Assembly (NCBI GenBank): GCA_964531735.1
Contig: CAZHGD010000009.1
Coordinates: 1 to 64,000, forward strand
Source: CAZHGD01 sp964531735
GTDB lineage: Bacteria > Armatimonadota > UBA10988
Direction: 5' to 3'
DNA length: 64,000 bases
A program made the translations under genes and the position numbers. Below the pieces are notes generated by a model that was not told the DNA's origin, did not search any database, and was given only the letters and a program-made list of their open reading frames with translations. Numbering within the stretch: position 1 is the stretch's first letter; each line of letters begins with the position of its first letter. Below, in pieces: positions 52,081-60,998 of this stretch.

Positions 52081-53628
52081 TCACGAGCCGCCGGTGGTCG
52101 AGGCGCGGCGCCGTGGCTCGTGCAGCAGGCGCTCGACGGCGTCTACCAGCGTGCCGGGTGAGAAAGGCTTCGGCAGATAGGCGCGGCGTGGGCCGCGCAG
52201 GGCGGCCTCGGGCAGCTCGGTCTCGGGATAGCCCGAGATGTAGATCACGCCCAGCTCCGGCCAGCGCCGGGCCAACTCCTGGGCCAGCGCGTCTCCGCGT
52301 TGGCCGGGCATGACCACATCGGTGAGCAGCAGGTCGACCGGCTCGTCGCGATCGCACGCGACCGCGCGGGCCTCCGCCGGCCCGGCGGCGGTCAGCGCGG
52401 TGTAGCCGGCCTGGCGGAGCGACCGCGCGACGATGTTGCGTACCGACGGCTCGTCATCGACCACCAGGATCGTAGCGGTCGCGGGCCGGCTCGGGCGCCG
52501 GCTGCCTGCGGCGCGGCAGGGCAGGATCAGCGTCATGGTCGTGCCCTGTCCCGGCGCCGAGCAGCAGTCGAGTTGGCCGCCGTTCTGCTGCACGACGCCA
52601 TAGACGGCCGATAGGCCGAGGCCGCTGTGTGAGCCGCTCTTGGTGGTGAAGAACGGCTCGAAGGCCGTGGCGCGGATCTCCTCGCTCATGCCGGCGCCGC
52701 GGTCGGCCACCGACAAGCTGAGGTAGTGGCCCGCCCGCAGGCCGTACCAGGTCGCGGGTTCTCCGTCGTCGATGGTCATCGCGCTGGTGCGGATGGTCAG
52801 CGGCCCGCCGTTCGGCGACGCCTCGCGCGCATTGTGGACCAGCGCCAGCAGCGCGTGTTCGAGCTGCTTCGGGTCGATCTCGACCGGACCCAGCTCGGGT
52901 GCCAGGTCCAACTGCACCGGGCAGGCGTCGCCGGCGGCCGCGGCCAGGCGCGGGACGAGGGCCTGGAGCATCTCGTTGAGGTCGAGACGGCGTGGCGTGA
53001 CCAGTTGCCGTCGGCCCACGGCCAGCAGTTGGGCCACCAGGTCGGTCGCGCGTTCAGCGGCCTTGCGGATCTCGGTGGCATCGTGACGGCGGGGATCTCG
53101 CGGATCCAGGCTGTCGAGCAGGAACTGGCTGAAGCCACCGATGGTGGTCAGCAGGTTGTTCAGCTCGTGCGCCACGCCGCCGGCCAGGCGGCCCACCGCC
53201 TGCAGCTTGTCCTGTTCGCCGAGTTGTCGCTCGCGGGCCACCTCATGGGTGACGTCACGCCGCACCAGGAGGACGTGGGTGACTCGACGGCCCTCGAGGC
53301 AGACCGGTGACAGGCTGCCCTCGGCCACGCGGACCGTGCCGTCGCGATGACGCACCTCGCCCCGCCACGTGTGCGTCCGGCCGGCGAGCAGTGCGTCCCG
53401 GATCCGGGCCGCCTCGCCCGCGGGCAGCGGCGGTTCCCAGAGCGCGGTGAGGTCGCGGCCAACCGCCTCCGCCGGCGGCCAACCGGTCAGCGCGCCAAAG
53501 GCCGCGTTGGCGTAGAGGATGGTGCCGTCGAGGTCGCTGAGCACGACCGCGTCGGCCGCCTGCGACAACGCCGCTGCCAAGAGCAGACGCACCTCGCCAG
53601 ACGCTGCGACTGCGGTATTGCCGTCCAT
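52081..53628 (-). CDS. Soluble PAS hybrid histidine kinase
   Basis: This 515-residue kinase has no membrane segment. One PAS domain (about 15-130; VVLSDLDGTILYANAAFGAL) leads to HisKA with GGVAHELNNLL (H154), a HATPase whose G1 box reads DRGAGMSEEIRATAFEPFF, and a C-terminal receiver (ILVVDDEPSVRN, LLLTDVVMPG, PKPFSPG) from about 386. This is the NtrB-like HELNN subclass. The start is uncertain: the ATG at 53628 has only a weak upstream GGGT, and a TTG at 53802 would add 58 residues. It is 246 bases upstream of the CHASE kinase on the same strand, so separate transcription is possible. Confidence 0.82.
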   Translation of the reverse strand: MDGNTAVAASGEVRLLLAAALSQAADAVVLSDLDGTILYANAAFGALTGWPPAEAVGRDLTALWEPPLPAGEAARIRDALLAGRTHTWRGEVRHRDGTVRVAEGSLSPVCLEGRRVTHVLLVRRDVTHEVARERQLGEQDKLQAVGRLAGGVAHELNNLLTTIGGFSQFLLDSLDPRDPRRHDATEIRKAAERATDLVAQLLAVGRRQLVTPRRLDLNEMLQALVPRLAAAAGDACPVQLDLAPELGPVEIDPKQLEHALLALVHNAREASPNGGPLTIRTSAMTIDDGEPATWYGLRAGHYLSLSVADRGAGMSEEIRATAFEPFFTTKSGSHSGLGLSAVYGVVQQNGGQLDCCSAPGQGTTMTLILPCRAAGSRRPSRPATATILVVDDEPSVRNIVARSLRQAGYTALTAAGPAEARAVACDRDEPVDLLLTDVVMPGQRGDALAQELARRWPELGVIYISGYPETELPEAALRGPRRAYLPKPFSPGTLVDAVERLLHEPRRRASTTGGS

Positions 53629-53862
53629 GTTACCCGTGCCAGACCGGCTCCAAAGCCTGCACGACGCCCACCACTTCGCGAGCCGATGGTTTGGTGCCAC
53701 ATCGGGCCCAGCCGCCGGATGACCCATTCGAGCCCATCTGCGCTGGTCCCGTTGCATCAGTTGGTCGGCCGGATCGGTGGTCCTCCTGTCTGTGACGATC
53801 AACTGAGCGAATCTGATCGCGATGCTACAGAGCAGGCGGAAGCGTTGTCTGGTGTTATGAAT

Positions 53863-53898
53863 ACACAGCCCGCCGGGTCGGATTCGGGCGGGCTGTGT
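53863..53898 (-). terminator. Hairpin terminator downstream of the GH-A-type gene
   Basis: A perfect 12-bp stem (53863-53874 with 53887-53898) with a 12-base loop sits 43 bases after the stop of the minus-strand glycosidase gene. On the minus strand it is followed by ATTCATAAC, a short AT-rich tail. The rest of 53629-53940 shows no gene. Confidence 0.5.
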
Positions 53899-53940
53899 GA
53901 CGGCGTCTGTATCAAGTGGAGAGACTAGGGGCCGCGTTGT

Positions 53941-56757
53941 TCACCCACGGGTGACCTCGTAGTAGATGACACCCTTGCCAGCGAGGCGGGTCTGGGCGTC
54001 GAAGGTCAAGGCCCCGTCGCGGGTCTCGGCCGGCACCTCCGCCAGGCGCGCGCCGTCGAGGCCAAGGGCGTACACCTTGACGCCGGCCGGCTGGTCGATC
54101 TTGAGCGCCACGGTGGTGGTCACATCGCGGACCAGGTGCGGCAGCTTGCCCCAGTCGAGTAACGTTCGCAAGCCGCGCTCGCCGTAGCGGCGGCCGGAGC
54201 CCTGGATGTCCGGCACGTGGGCCACCAGCAGCCGTGGCGCGCTGGTCACCGGCGCGGCGCTCAGGCTGGCCACGTAGACGCCCACCGGGCCGCGGCCCGG
54301 CTTGATGCTCAGCAGACCGACCTGGGCCGCTTGCCCCTTGGCCGAGAAGGCACCGACCGAGCCGGGCGTGGCGTAGACGAACAGCCCGCGCGCCGGCTCC
54401 AGGCGGAGCTGCCCGGTGTCGCTGACGTAGACCCGCTGGTCCAGGTCGGTGGGGTTGTCCTTGGCGATCAGGCCCCGGTCCTTGAGTTGCTGGAGCACCT
54501 GCTGGGTGGCACCGGGTGACTTCAGGTCGGGGCGCTTGCCTTGCAGTTCGAGGCGGAGTTCGCCGGGACCGGGCTGGCCGGCGGCGTCGACGAGGCTGCC
54601 CAGGCGCGTGACCAGCGACAGCTCCGCGAGCTGGCCGGTGCTCAACGGCACCTGCCCGTCGTCCAGGTCACGCCGCGTGGTGCAGAGCGCCACGGTGGCT
54701 TTGGCCGTGGCCGCGTCGCGCCGGAACAAGAGGATGCCGAACCGGTCCGAGGCCAGCATGGCGGGGTCGGCGGCGACATCGAAGAAGTTGCTGGCCTGCG
54801 GCTGCCGCAGGTTGTCGACACCGTGGCTGTAGGCGAACCGCCAGATGGCGTCCCAGCCCTGCAGCGCACCGTAGGCACCGGTCAGCGGGCCGCCTTCGGC
54901 GCGGCTGGCGTTCGGGCCGCTATAGTTGAACTCGCTGAAGCCGAACGGACGGTCCAGCAACTGGGTGACGGCCTTGCTGCGGTGCAGCGGCGCCGCCTGG
55001 CTGACCGCGCTGCCGCCGTGGTTGCCGCCGCGTGTGGGCAGGCGCCAGGCCTGCTCCAGGAAGTGCGGGTGGTCCCAGTAGCTGTGGTTGTCCACATAGT
55101 CCAGGTCCTGGCGGACGCCCTGCATCGGCCAGACGTCGGTCCAGGCGTTCAGATCGGTGATCAGCGCGCGGCTGCCGAGCTCTTCGCGCAGGAAGCGGCG
55201 CATGTCGGCGATGAAGGCACGGTGCACGTCGGCGGCCCAGATGGCCACATCGCGGCCGGCGATGCCGTCGGTGCCCCGCGGGAGCGCGACGCTGCCCTGA
55301 GCCGGGTCCTGGCCGTCGGGCAGCCGGCCGTCCCAGGCGGCCTGCAGCTTGGCGCGGTCGCCGTAGCGCTGGGTCAGCCAGGCGCTCCAACTGCGCTTCA
55401 GTTCGACGCGCAGGCGCTCGGAGGCCCCGCCGAGGAAGTTGAGCAGCATGCCCTCGTTGACCAGCGAGAGCATGTTGAGCGCCGGGTCCTTGGCCCAGGT
55501 CTGGCCGGTGTATGGGTTGACATGGCCAAACAGGCGGCGCGAGAACTCCTTCAGGTTGCCGCGCGCGCGGTCGCTGACCAGCACGCACAGCTTGTACTCG
55601 TCCATGGCCACGCGCTCGCCACCGGCGGCGTAAGCCTCCTTGGCGCGCACCGGGCGTGAGACGAACAGGTCGGTGGTCAGGTAGAGGCCACGCTTCTTCA
55701 GGGCCGCGGCGAAGTACTCCAGCCGGTCGAGTTGCTGCGGCCGGAAGGTCAGACTGTCGGGGGCCTTGTCATCCACCAGGTTGCCCTCGTAGTGATGGAT
55801 GCGGACGGCGTTGTACCCCAGCCGCGCCAGGCGGTCGGCGACGCGGTCGGCCAGGTCGTGGTCCGGGTACAACGCGGTGAAGCAGAGGTTGACGCCGTAG
55901 AGCTTCACCGGCTGGTCGGGGCGCTGCTCGAAGACCATCCGGCCTTGCCGGTCGGCCTTGAGCCAGCCGTGCTTGCCGGCCGGACCGTCGAGCAGGCCGA
56001 GCGACGTGAAGTCGAGCGCCGAACCGGGCTGGACGTCGACGGCGCCGTCCAGCGGCACCCAGTCCTGGTTCGCCTGCAGAGTCACCGGCTCATCGACACT
56101 GAGCGTCATGGCCGGGTCCAGGCTGGCGGTGAACGCCACGGTCAGCGGTGCGGCCACGTTGAGCGGGTTGCCGCCCGGGCCGATGCGGATGCTGAAGCTC
56201 GGGCCCCACTGGCGGTCGTCCTGCAAGAGGAGGTTCTGCGGCTGCGCGCAGGTCAGCGTGAGCTTCGGGCCACGGGGCGACTGGATGCTGAACGAGCGCA
56301 CCGAGCCGGTGAACAGCGACACCGGACCGAACTCGGCCGGCACGTCGCCGCTCCGGCCGTCGGCGGTCCAGCGACCACCGCGCCAGAAGTCGGCGGGCAG
56401 GTTCCAGGCGGCGCAGATGACCATGACGGGCGTCGGCGCCGTGGGGCTGAACTGGTACTCGAGCCCGATGCCGCCGGCCGCCGGCCGCGCGTCGGCGCGC
56501 ACCTTCACGGGACCGGCGGCGGTGGTGATCTGCAAGGCGCGAGCGGAGCCGCTGCTGGGGGCGCCGCGCTCGGGGCCGGCGCTGCGGAACTGCCAGCCCG
56601 GCTCGGCCAGGCTCGCGCTGAGGGTCGCGATGCTGTCGTCTTGCCAGCGGACCGTCAGTGCGCCGTCGCGGCCCCACAGCGCTTCGGCCTCGGGCGCGGC
56701 GCAGGCGGCGATGGCCGCGCCGAGACTGCTGATCACGGCCAGGGAGAGTGGTCGCAT
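53941..56757 (-). CDS. Large GH-A clan (cellulase/GH5-like) secreted glycoside hydrolase
   Basis: This 938-residue protein has a weak signal peptide (MRPLSLAVISSLGAAIAACAAP; an alternative lipid site at Cys19 is possible). An N-terminal beta domain (about 25-280) precedes a (beta/alpha)8 barrel with RLGYNAVRIHHYEGN, the acid/base motif LSLVNEG (E435) and the nucleophile motif FGFSEFNY (E609), spaced as in clan GH-A enzymes. About 760-938 is beta-rich. The likely activity is an endo-acting or beta-glycosidase retaining mechanism on a polysaccharide; the substrate is unknown. GGAG lies 6 bases before the ATG. Its own terminator follows. Hcp lies upstream on the same strand after 55 bases. Confidence 0.78.
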   Translation of the reverse strand: MRPLSLAVISSLGAAIAACAAPEAEALWGRDGALTVRWQDDSIATLSASLAEPGWQFRSAGPERGAPSSGSARALQITTAAGPVKVRADARPAAGGIGLEYQFSPTAPTPVMVICAAWNLPADFWRGGRWTADGRSGDVPAEFGPVSLFTGSVRSFSIQSPRGPKLTLTCAQPQNLLLQDDRQWGPSFSIRIGPGGNPLNVAAPLTVAFTASLDPAMTLSVDEPVTLQANQDWVPLDGAVDVQPGSALDFTSLGLLDGPAGKHGWLKADRQGRMVFEQRPDQPVKLYGVNLCFTALYPDHDLADRVADRLARLGYNAVRIHHYEGNLVDDKAPDSLTFRPQQLDRLEYFAAALKKRGLYLTTDLFVSRPVRAKEAYAAGGERVAMDEYKLCVLVSDRARGNLKEFSRRLFGHVNPYTGQTWAKDPALNMLSLVNEGMLLNFLGGASERLRVELKRSWSAWLTQRYGDRAKLQAAWDGRLPDGQDPAQGSVALPRGTDGIAGRDVAIWAADVHRAFIADMRRFLREELGSRALITDLNAWTDVWPMQGVRQDLDYVDNHSYWDHPHFLEQAWRLPTRGGNHGGSAVSQAAPLHRSKAVTQLLDRPFGFSEFNYSGPNASRAEGGPLTGAYGALQGWDAIWRFAYSHGVDNLRQPQASNFFDVAADPAMLASDRFGILLFRRDAATAKATVALCTTRRDLDDGQVPLSTGQLAELSLVTRLGSLVDAAGQPGPGELRLELQGKRPDLKSPGATQQVLQQLKDRGLIAKDNPTDLDQRVYVSDTGQLRLEPARGLFVYATPGSVGAFSAKGQAAQVGLLSIKPGRGPVGVYVASLSAAPVTSAPRLLVAHVPDIQGSGRRYGERGLRTLLDWGKLPHLVRDVTTTVALKIDQPAGVKVYALGLDGARLAEVPAETRDGALTFDAQTRLAGKGVIYYEVTRG

Positions 56758-56812
56758 GGGAGACTCCGTGCGAGCCGTTTGGCTGCCCCTGGCCGTGATT
56801 CCTCCGTCGGCG

Positions 56813-58456
56813 TCAGCCGAGGATCTGGCGGATCTCCTGTTCGGGCGTGGTGATCGGGCGCAGATCGAACTGGTCGATCAGCACCTTGAGCACCGCTGGC
56901 GACACGAACGCCGGCAGGCTCGGGCCGATGCGGATGCTCTTGATCCCCAGGTGGAGCAGCGACAGCAGAATGCAGACCGCCTTCTGCTCGTACCAGCTCA
57001 AGATGAGCGAGAGCGGCAGGCCGTTGACGTCGGTGCCGAACGCTTCGGCCAGCGCCGCGGCGACCTTGATGGCCGAGTAGGCGTCGTTGCACTGACCCAT
57101 GTCGAGCAGGCGCGGCAGGCCGGCGATGGTGCCGAAGTCCTGCTTGTTGAACCGGTACTTGCCACAGGCGAGCGTCAGAATGACGCAGTCGTCGGGCACC
57201 TGCTCGGCCAACTGCGTGTAGTAGTTGCGCCCCGGCTTGGCGCCGTCGCAGCCGCCGATCAGGAAGAAGTGGCGGATCTGGCCGCTCCTGACGGCATCGA
57301 TGACCTGTGGCGCCACGCCCAGCACGGTGTGGTGGCCGAACCCGACCAGGACGGTCTGCTCCGGCTCATCGGCCGCGAAGCCGGGCGCCGCCAGGGCCGC
57401 GTCGATGACCGGCGTGAAGTCGCCGTCACCGCAGTGGGTCACCCCCGGCCAGGCCACCAGGCCGCTGGTGAAGATGCGGTCGGCGTAGCTCGGCTCCGGC
57501 TCCTGAATGCAGTTGGTGGTCATCAGGATGGCGCCGGGGAAGGCCGCGAACTCGGCCGCCTGGTCCTGCCAGGCGCCACCATAGTTGCCCACCAGGTGTG
57601 CGTGCTTGTGCAACTCGGGGTAGCCGTGCGCCGGCAGCATCTCACCGTGGGTGTAGATGTTGAGGCCGCGGCCGGCGGTTTGCTCGAGCAGCAGTTGCAG
57701 GTCCTTCAGGTCGTGGCCCGAGACCAGGATGGCCTGGCCGGCGACCGGCGTCACGCGCACGGGCGTCGGCACCGGGTGACCGTAGGTGCCGGTGTTGGCC
57801 TCGTCGAGCATGGCCATGACCTTCAGGTTGACCTCGCCGCAGCGCAGGTTGTAGGCCAACAGGTCGCCCAGGGACGGCTGCTCGACGGTCAGGAAGTCGA
57901 GGGCCTCGTGGAGAAACGCGTAGACGTCTTCGTCTTCGCGGCCGAGCACCAGCGCATGGTCGGCGTAGGCGGCGGTGCCCTTCAGGCCGTAGGTCAACAA
58001 CTCCTGCAGGCCGGCGACGTCGGCGCCGAGATCGTCGATGCGGTCCTCGACCGAGACGTCTTCGGCTTGGTCGATCAGGTCGGCCAGTTCGGCCGCGGGC
58101 TGCCAGGTCACCGGGCCGTTGAGCGCCTCGGGTGGCTGGCCGGCCGCCTGGCCGGCCGCCTCGTAGCGCGCCTTCAGGTCGTCGCGCAGGCCCGCCACAC
58201 GGTGGATCTGCTCAGCCACGCGAGCCGGGTCGAAGTTGACGTTGGTGACCGTGGTGAACAGCGCCTCGAGCATGGCGCGGTCCACTTGCGGGTCACGCAG
58301 GCCCAACGCCCGCGCGCGGTGCGCAACTCGCGACATCCCCTTGGTCACGTACACCAACAGGTTTTGCAGCCCGGCCGTCTCCGGATCCTTGCCGCAGACG
58401 CCCACCACGGTGCAGCCTTGACCGCGATCCGCCTGCTCGCACTGGTAACAGAACAT
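56813..58456 (-). CDS. hcp: Hydroxylamine reductase / hybrid-cluster protein Hcp
   Basis: This 547-residue cytoplasmic iron-sulfur protein has an N-terminal Cys motif MFCYQCEQADRGQGC followed by GVCGK (CX2CX7CX5C), which binds a [4Fe-4S] cluster as in short-linker Hcp. The hybrid-cluster ligand region is present: NIYTHGEMLPAHGYPEL, TTNCIQEPE, THCGDGDF and GGCDGAKPGRNYYT. Hcp reduces hydroxylamine in vitro and in cells acts as an NO reductase or S-nitrosylase in nitrosative stress. The ATG at 58456 with GGAGGT four bases upstream is clear; an earlier ATG (58513) would bury the Cys motif. No hcr reductase is adjacent. It suggests an anaerobic or microaerobic lifestyle. Confidence 0.93.
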   Translation of the reverse strand: MFCYQCEQADRGQGCTVVGVCGKDPETAGLQNLLVYVTKGMSRVAHRARALGLRDPQVDRAMLEALFTTVTNVNFDPARVAEQIHRVAGLRDDLKARYEAAGQAAGQPPEALNGPVTWQPAAELADLIDQAEDVSVEDRIDDLGADVAGLQELLTYGLKGTAAYADHALVLGREDEDVYAFLHEALDFLTVEQPSLGDLLAYNLRCGEVNLKVMAMLDEANTGTYGHPVPTPVRVTPVAGQAILVSGHDLKDLQLLLEQTAGRGLNIYTHGEMLPAHGYPELHKHAHLVGNYGGAWQDQAAEFAAFPGAILMTTNCIQEPEPSYADRIFTSGLVAWPGVTHCGDGDFTPVIDAALAAPGFAADEPEQTVLVGFGHHTVLGVAPQVIDAVRSGQIRHFFLIGGCDGAKPGRNYYTQLAEQVPDDCVILTLACGKYRFNKQDFGTIAGLPRLLDMGQCNDAYSAIKVAAALAEAFGTDVNGLPLSLILSWYEQKAVCILLSLLHLGIKSIRIGPSLPAFVSPAVLKVLIDQFDLRPITTPEQEIRQILG

Positions 58457-58733
58457 GCGTACCTCCACCTGCCGCGCACGCCCGACGCACGCGGTCAAGG
58501 ACCGTCTCTTCAACGGAGTTTCCAGTCTTTAGGTACCAATATGCGTCGAAATTGCCGACAGGCGCGACGGCAATTCCGCGCCGTGGGGCCGGCGGCGGTC
58601 GCGGCGGCGGGTGCGGCTGGTTCGCTGGGCCGGCAGCATTTCGGCCGAGTCCGGCGAATCGCGGAGCAAACGGCGGCTTGGCTGGTCTAAGACTTGGCCT
58701 CTGGTGGCCGACCGATGTGTGGGGTGAAGCGCC
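58457..58733. other. Divergent regulatory region between hcp and the exopolysaccharide operon
   Basis: This 277-base region separates the two divergent starts. It includes a less GC-rich stretch (about 58517-58558, with TTTAGGTACCAATATGCG) unlike its surroundings. I looked for FNR-, HcpR- and NsrR-like palindromes and saw none I would call; no clean -35/-10 pair stands out on either strand. It probably holds both promoters. Confidence 0.4.
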
Positions 58734-60998
58734 TTGGTTCGAGCGAGTCGCTGGCTGTGCGTGCTGATGCTGTGGGCGGTGGCGGTTCCGCTACCGGCAC
58801 AGGAGGAGGCGCGTGCCTGGCGGGTTGACTCGGGCGACGTGCTCGACATCCAGGTGCCCAAGTACCCCGAGTTCAGCAAGCTCTACCCGGTCTCGCGCGA
58901 TGGCACCATCACCATGGATCTGGTCGGGGCCTTCCCCGTGCGCGGGCTGACGCCGCCGGAGATCGAGCAGCGTCTGGGCGCGCGCCTGCGCGAGTACCTG
59001 CGTTTTGTCGAGGCTGTCAACGTCAAGGTCTCGGCGCGGCGGATGCTGATTCGCGTGGTGGGCGCGGTAGGCGATCCGGGGCAGAAGGACGTGCACAAAG
59101 AGGCCAATGTCCAGGAGGCCATCGCCGCCGCGGGCGGGCCGCAAGTCGGCGCGCTGGTCACCCGGATCGTGATCCGCCGCCGGGTGGGCGACTGGGTCGA
59201 GGAGATCCCGGTCGATCTGAAGGCTTATCTCGAAGGCCGCGGACGCCTGCCCGAGTTGCGCAATGGTGACGAGATCTTCGTGCCGCGGGTGGAAGTCGAG
59301 GGCGGCGTGCAGCGGCCGTTGGGTCCGCAGGACGTGCAGGAGCCGGGCGCGCCGGGCAAGGTGCGGGTGCTGGGCGCGGTGAAGAATCCCGGCGAGTTCG
59401 CGGTGCGCGAGGACAGTACCGTCCTGTCGCTGCTCTCGGCCGCCGGCGGCTGGCTGGACACGGCCGACCTGACGCGCATTCGCCGCCTGCCGGGCGGCAC
59501 CGGTCGGGCCGAGTTGTTCGACCTGCAAGGTTACCTCGACCGGGGCGGCGCCGTGCCGCGGGTCTTCGCGGGCGATGTGGTGTCCGTGCCGAGTCGGACG
59601 GTCGCCACGCGCATGGTGCGTGTCATCGGCGCCGTGACGACGCCGGGCCCGGTCAACCTGACGCCCGATGCCGATCTGCAGTCGGCCATCACCAGTGCCG
59701 GCGGCCTGCTGCCCGTGGCCGATACGCGCCACGTGCGCCTGGTGCGCAGCGAAGGCGGCGAGACGGTCACCCGCGAACTCGATCTGGAGGCGTACCTGCG
59801 TGGTGGCGATCCGACCGGGATCCCCGAGCTGCGCAATGGTGACGTGATTTTCGTGCCGAAGGGCACCATGCCGTTGCCGACCACCAACGCGACGGTGTAT
59901 GTGTTCGGCGCGGTGACCCGGCCCGGCCCCTATCCGCTGGTCGAGCAGCGGGCGCTGCTGCACGTGCTGGCCTCGGCCGGCGGCACGCTGCCGTATGCGA
60001 ACCTGTCGCGGCTGAAGATCAGCCGCGCCGCAGCCGACGGGCCGCGCATCGTCTACTTCGACCTGCAAGGCTACCAGGACGGTGAGGTCGGGCAGTTGCC
60101 ACCGCTGGCTGACGGCGACACCATCACTGTCGACCACAACACCGTGGTGGTCGTCGGCGAAGTGGCCAAGCCGGGCGAGGTGACCATTCGCACGCGGGGC
60201 ACGGTGGTCGATGCCCTGGCCGGCGCCGGTGGCCCGACGGTCAACGCCGATCTGAGCCAGGTGGTGATCACGCGCAACGGGCCCGAAGGCGCGACGCGAC
60301 AGGTGGTCAACCTGGAGGTCTACCTGACCTCGGCGACCACCGCGCCGCCGCCGCCACCGCTGCGCGCGGGCGACGTGGTAGCCGTGGAGACGGGTGCCAC
60401 CGACCGGCAGTCGGTGTTCGTGCTGGGTGCGGTGATGCGACCGGGCCCGGTGCCACTGCCAGGCCGGCGGGCTTCGGTGCTCTACGCGCTGGCCACGGCC
60501 GGTGGTGTGGCGCCGAACGCCGACCGCGCTCAGGTGCGCATCATCCATCCGGGTCCCGGCGGTCTGCGGACCGACATCTTCGACTACAAGGCCCTGCTCG
60601 CCGGCGAGCTGACGGTAGCCAACGCGACGCCGCCCGAGGTGCGACCAGGCGACATCGTGGCGGTCGATGAGGTCGGCAAGCTGGGCACCGGTGTGTTGGT
60701 GCTGGGCGCGGTGGCGAAGCAGGGCCGAGTGCCGATCGAGCGTAAGGGCCAGACGGTCATCGACACCATCGGTCTGGTGGGCGGCCTGCTGCCGAACGCG
60801 AATCCGGGCCGCGTGCGCCTGGTCCGCGCCGGTGGCGAGGTGACCACACTGGATCTATCGACGTTCTCGCAGAAAGGTGTGCCGACGCCGGAGGTGCGTG
60901 ACGGTGACGTTCTCGTCATCGGGTACAAGAAGGATGCGCGCGACATCTGGGACGAACTCCTGCGCATCTTCCCGTTCTTTGCGTTCTTCATTCGCTGA
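58734..60998 (+). CDS. Polysaccharide export protein (Wza-like) with seven SLBB units
   Basis: This 754-residue exported protein has a signal peptide (WLCVLMLWAVAVPLPAQ). A Poly_export domain follows (WRVDSGDVLDIQVPKYPEF, VSRDGTITMDLVGAFPVRG). Seven SLBB units come next, each opening with a VxGAVxxPG-type turn: VVGAVGDPG, VLGAVKNPG, VIGAVTTPG, VFGAVTRPG, VVGEVAKPG, VLGAVMRPG and VLGAVAKQG. The C-terminus is hydrophobic (FPFFAFFIR). It would build an outer-membrane/periplasmic conduit for exopolysaccharide; Wza itself has far fewer SLBB units. The TTG start at 58734 is supported by the signal peptide and a GGGGTGAAG upstream; it is less sure than the frame. The stop overlaps the next ATG (ATGA). 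Confidence 0.85.
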   Translation: MVRASRWLCVLMLWAVAVPLPAQEEARAWRVDSGDVLDIQVPKYPEFSKLYPVSRDGTITMDLVGAFPVRGLTPPEIEQRLGARLREYLRFVEAVNVKVSARRMLIRVVGAVGDPGQKDVHKEANVQEAIAAAGGPQVGALVTRIVIRRRVGDWVEEIPVDLKAYLEGRGRLPELRNGDEIFVPRVEVEGGVQRPLGPQDVQEPGAPGKVRVLGAVKNPGEFAVREDSTVLSLLSAAGGWLDTADLTRIRRLPGGTGRAELFDLQGYLDRGGAVPRVFAGDVVSVPSRTVATRMVRVIGAVTTPGPVNLTPDADLQSAITSAGGLLPVADTRHVRLVRSEGGETVTRELDLEAYLRGGDPTGIPELRNGDVIFVPKGTMPLPTTNATVYVFGAVTRPGPYPLVEQRALLHVLASAGGTLPYANLSRLKISRAAADGPRIVYFDLQGYQDGEVGQLPPLADGDTITVDHNTVVVVGEVAKPGEVTIRTRGTVVDALAGAGGPTVNADLSQVVITRNGPEGATRQVVNLEVYLTSATTAPPPPPLRAGDVVAVETGATDRQSVFVLGAVMRPGPVPLPGRRASVLYALATAGGVAPNADRAQVRIIHPGPGGLRTDIFDYKALLAGELTVANATPPEVRPGDIVAVDEVGKLGTGVLVLGAVAKQGRVPIERKGQTVIDTIGLVGGLLPNANPGRVRLVRAGGEVTTLDLSTFSQKGVPTPEVRDGDVLVIGYKKDARDIWDELLRIFPFFAFFIR

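Noticed and set aside
58457..58733. FNR/HcpR-like operator upstream of hcp
   Set aside because: Only half-matches such as GTCAAGGACC were seen; no convincing palindrome, so no regulatory site is called.
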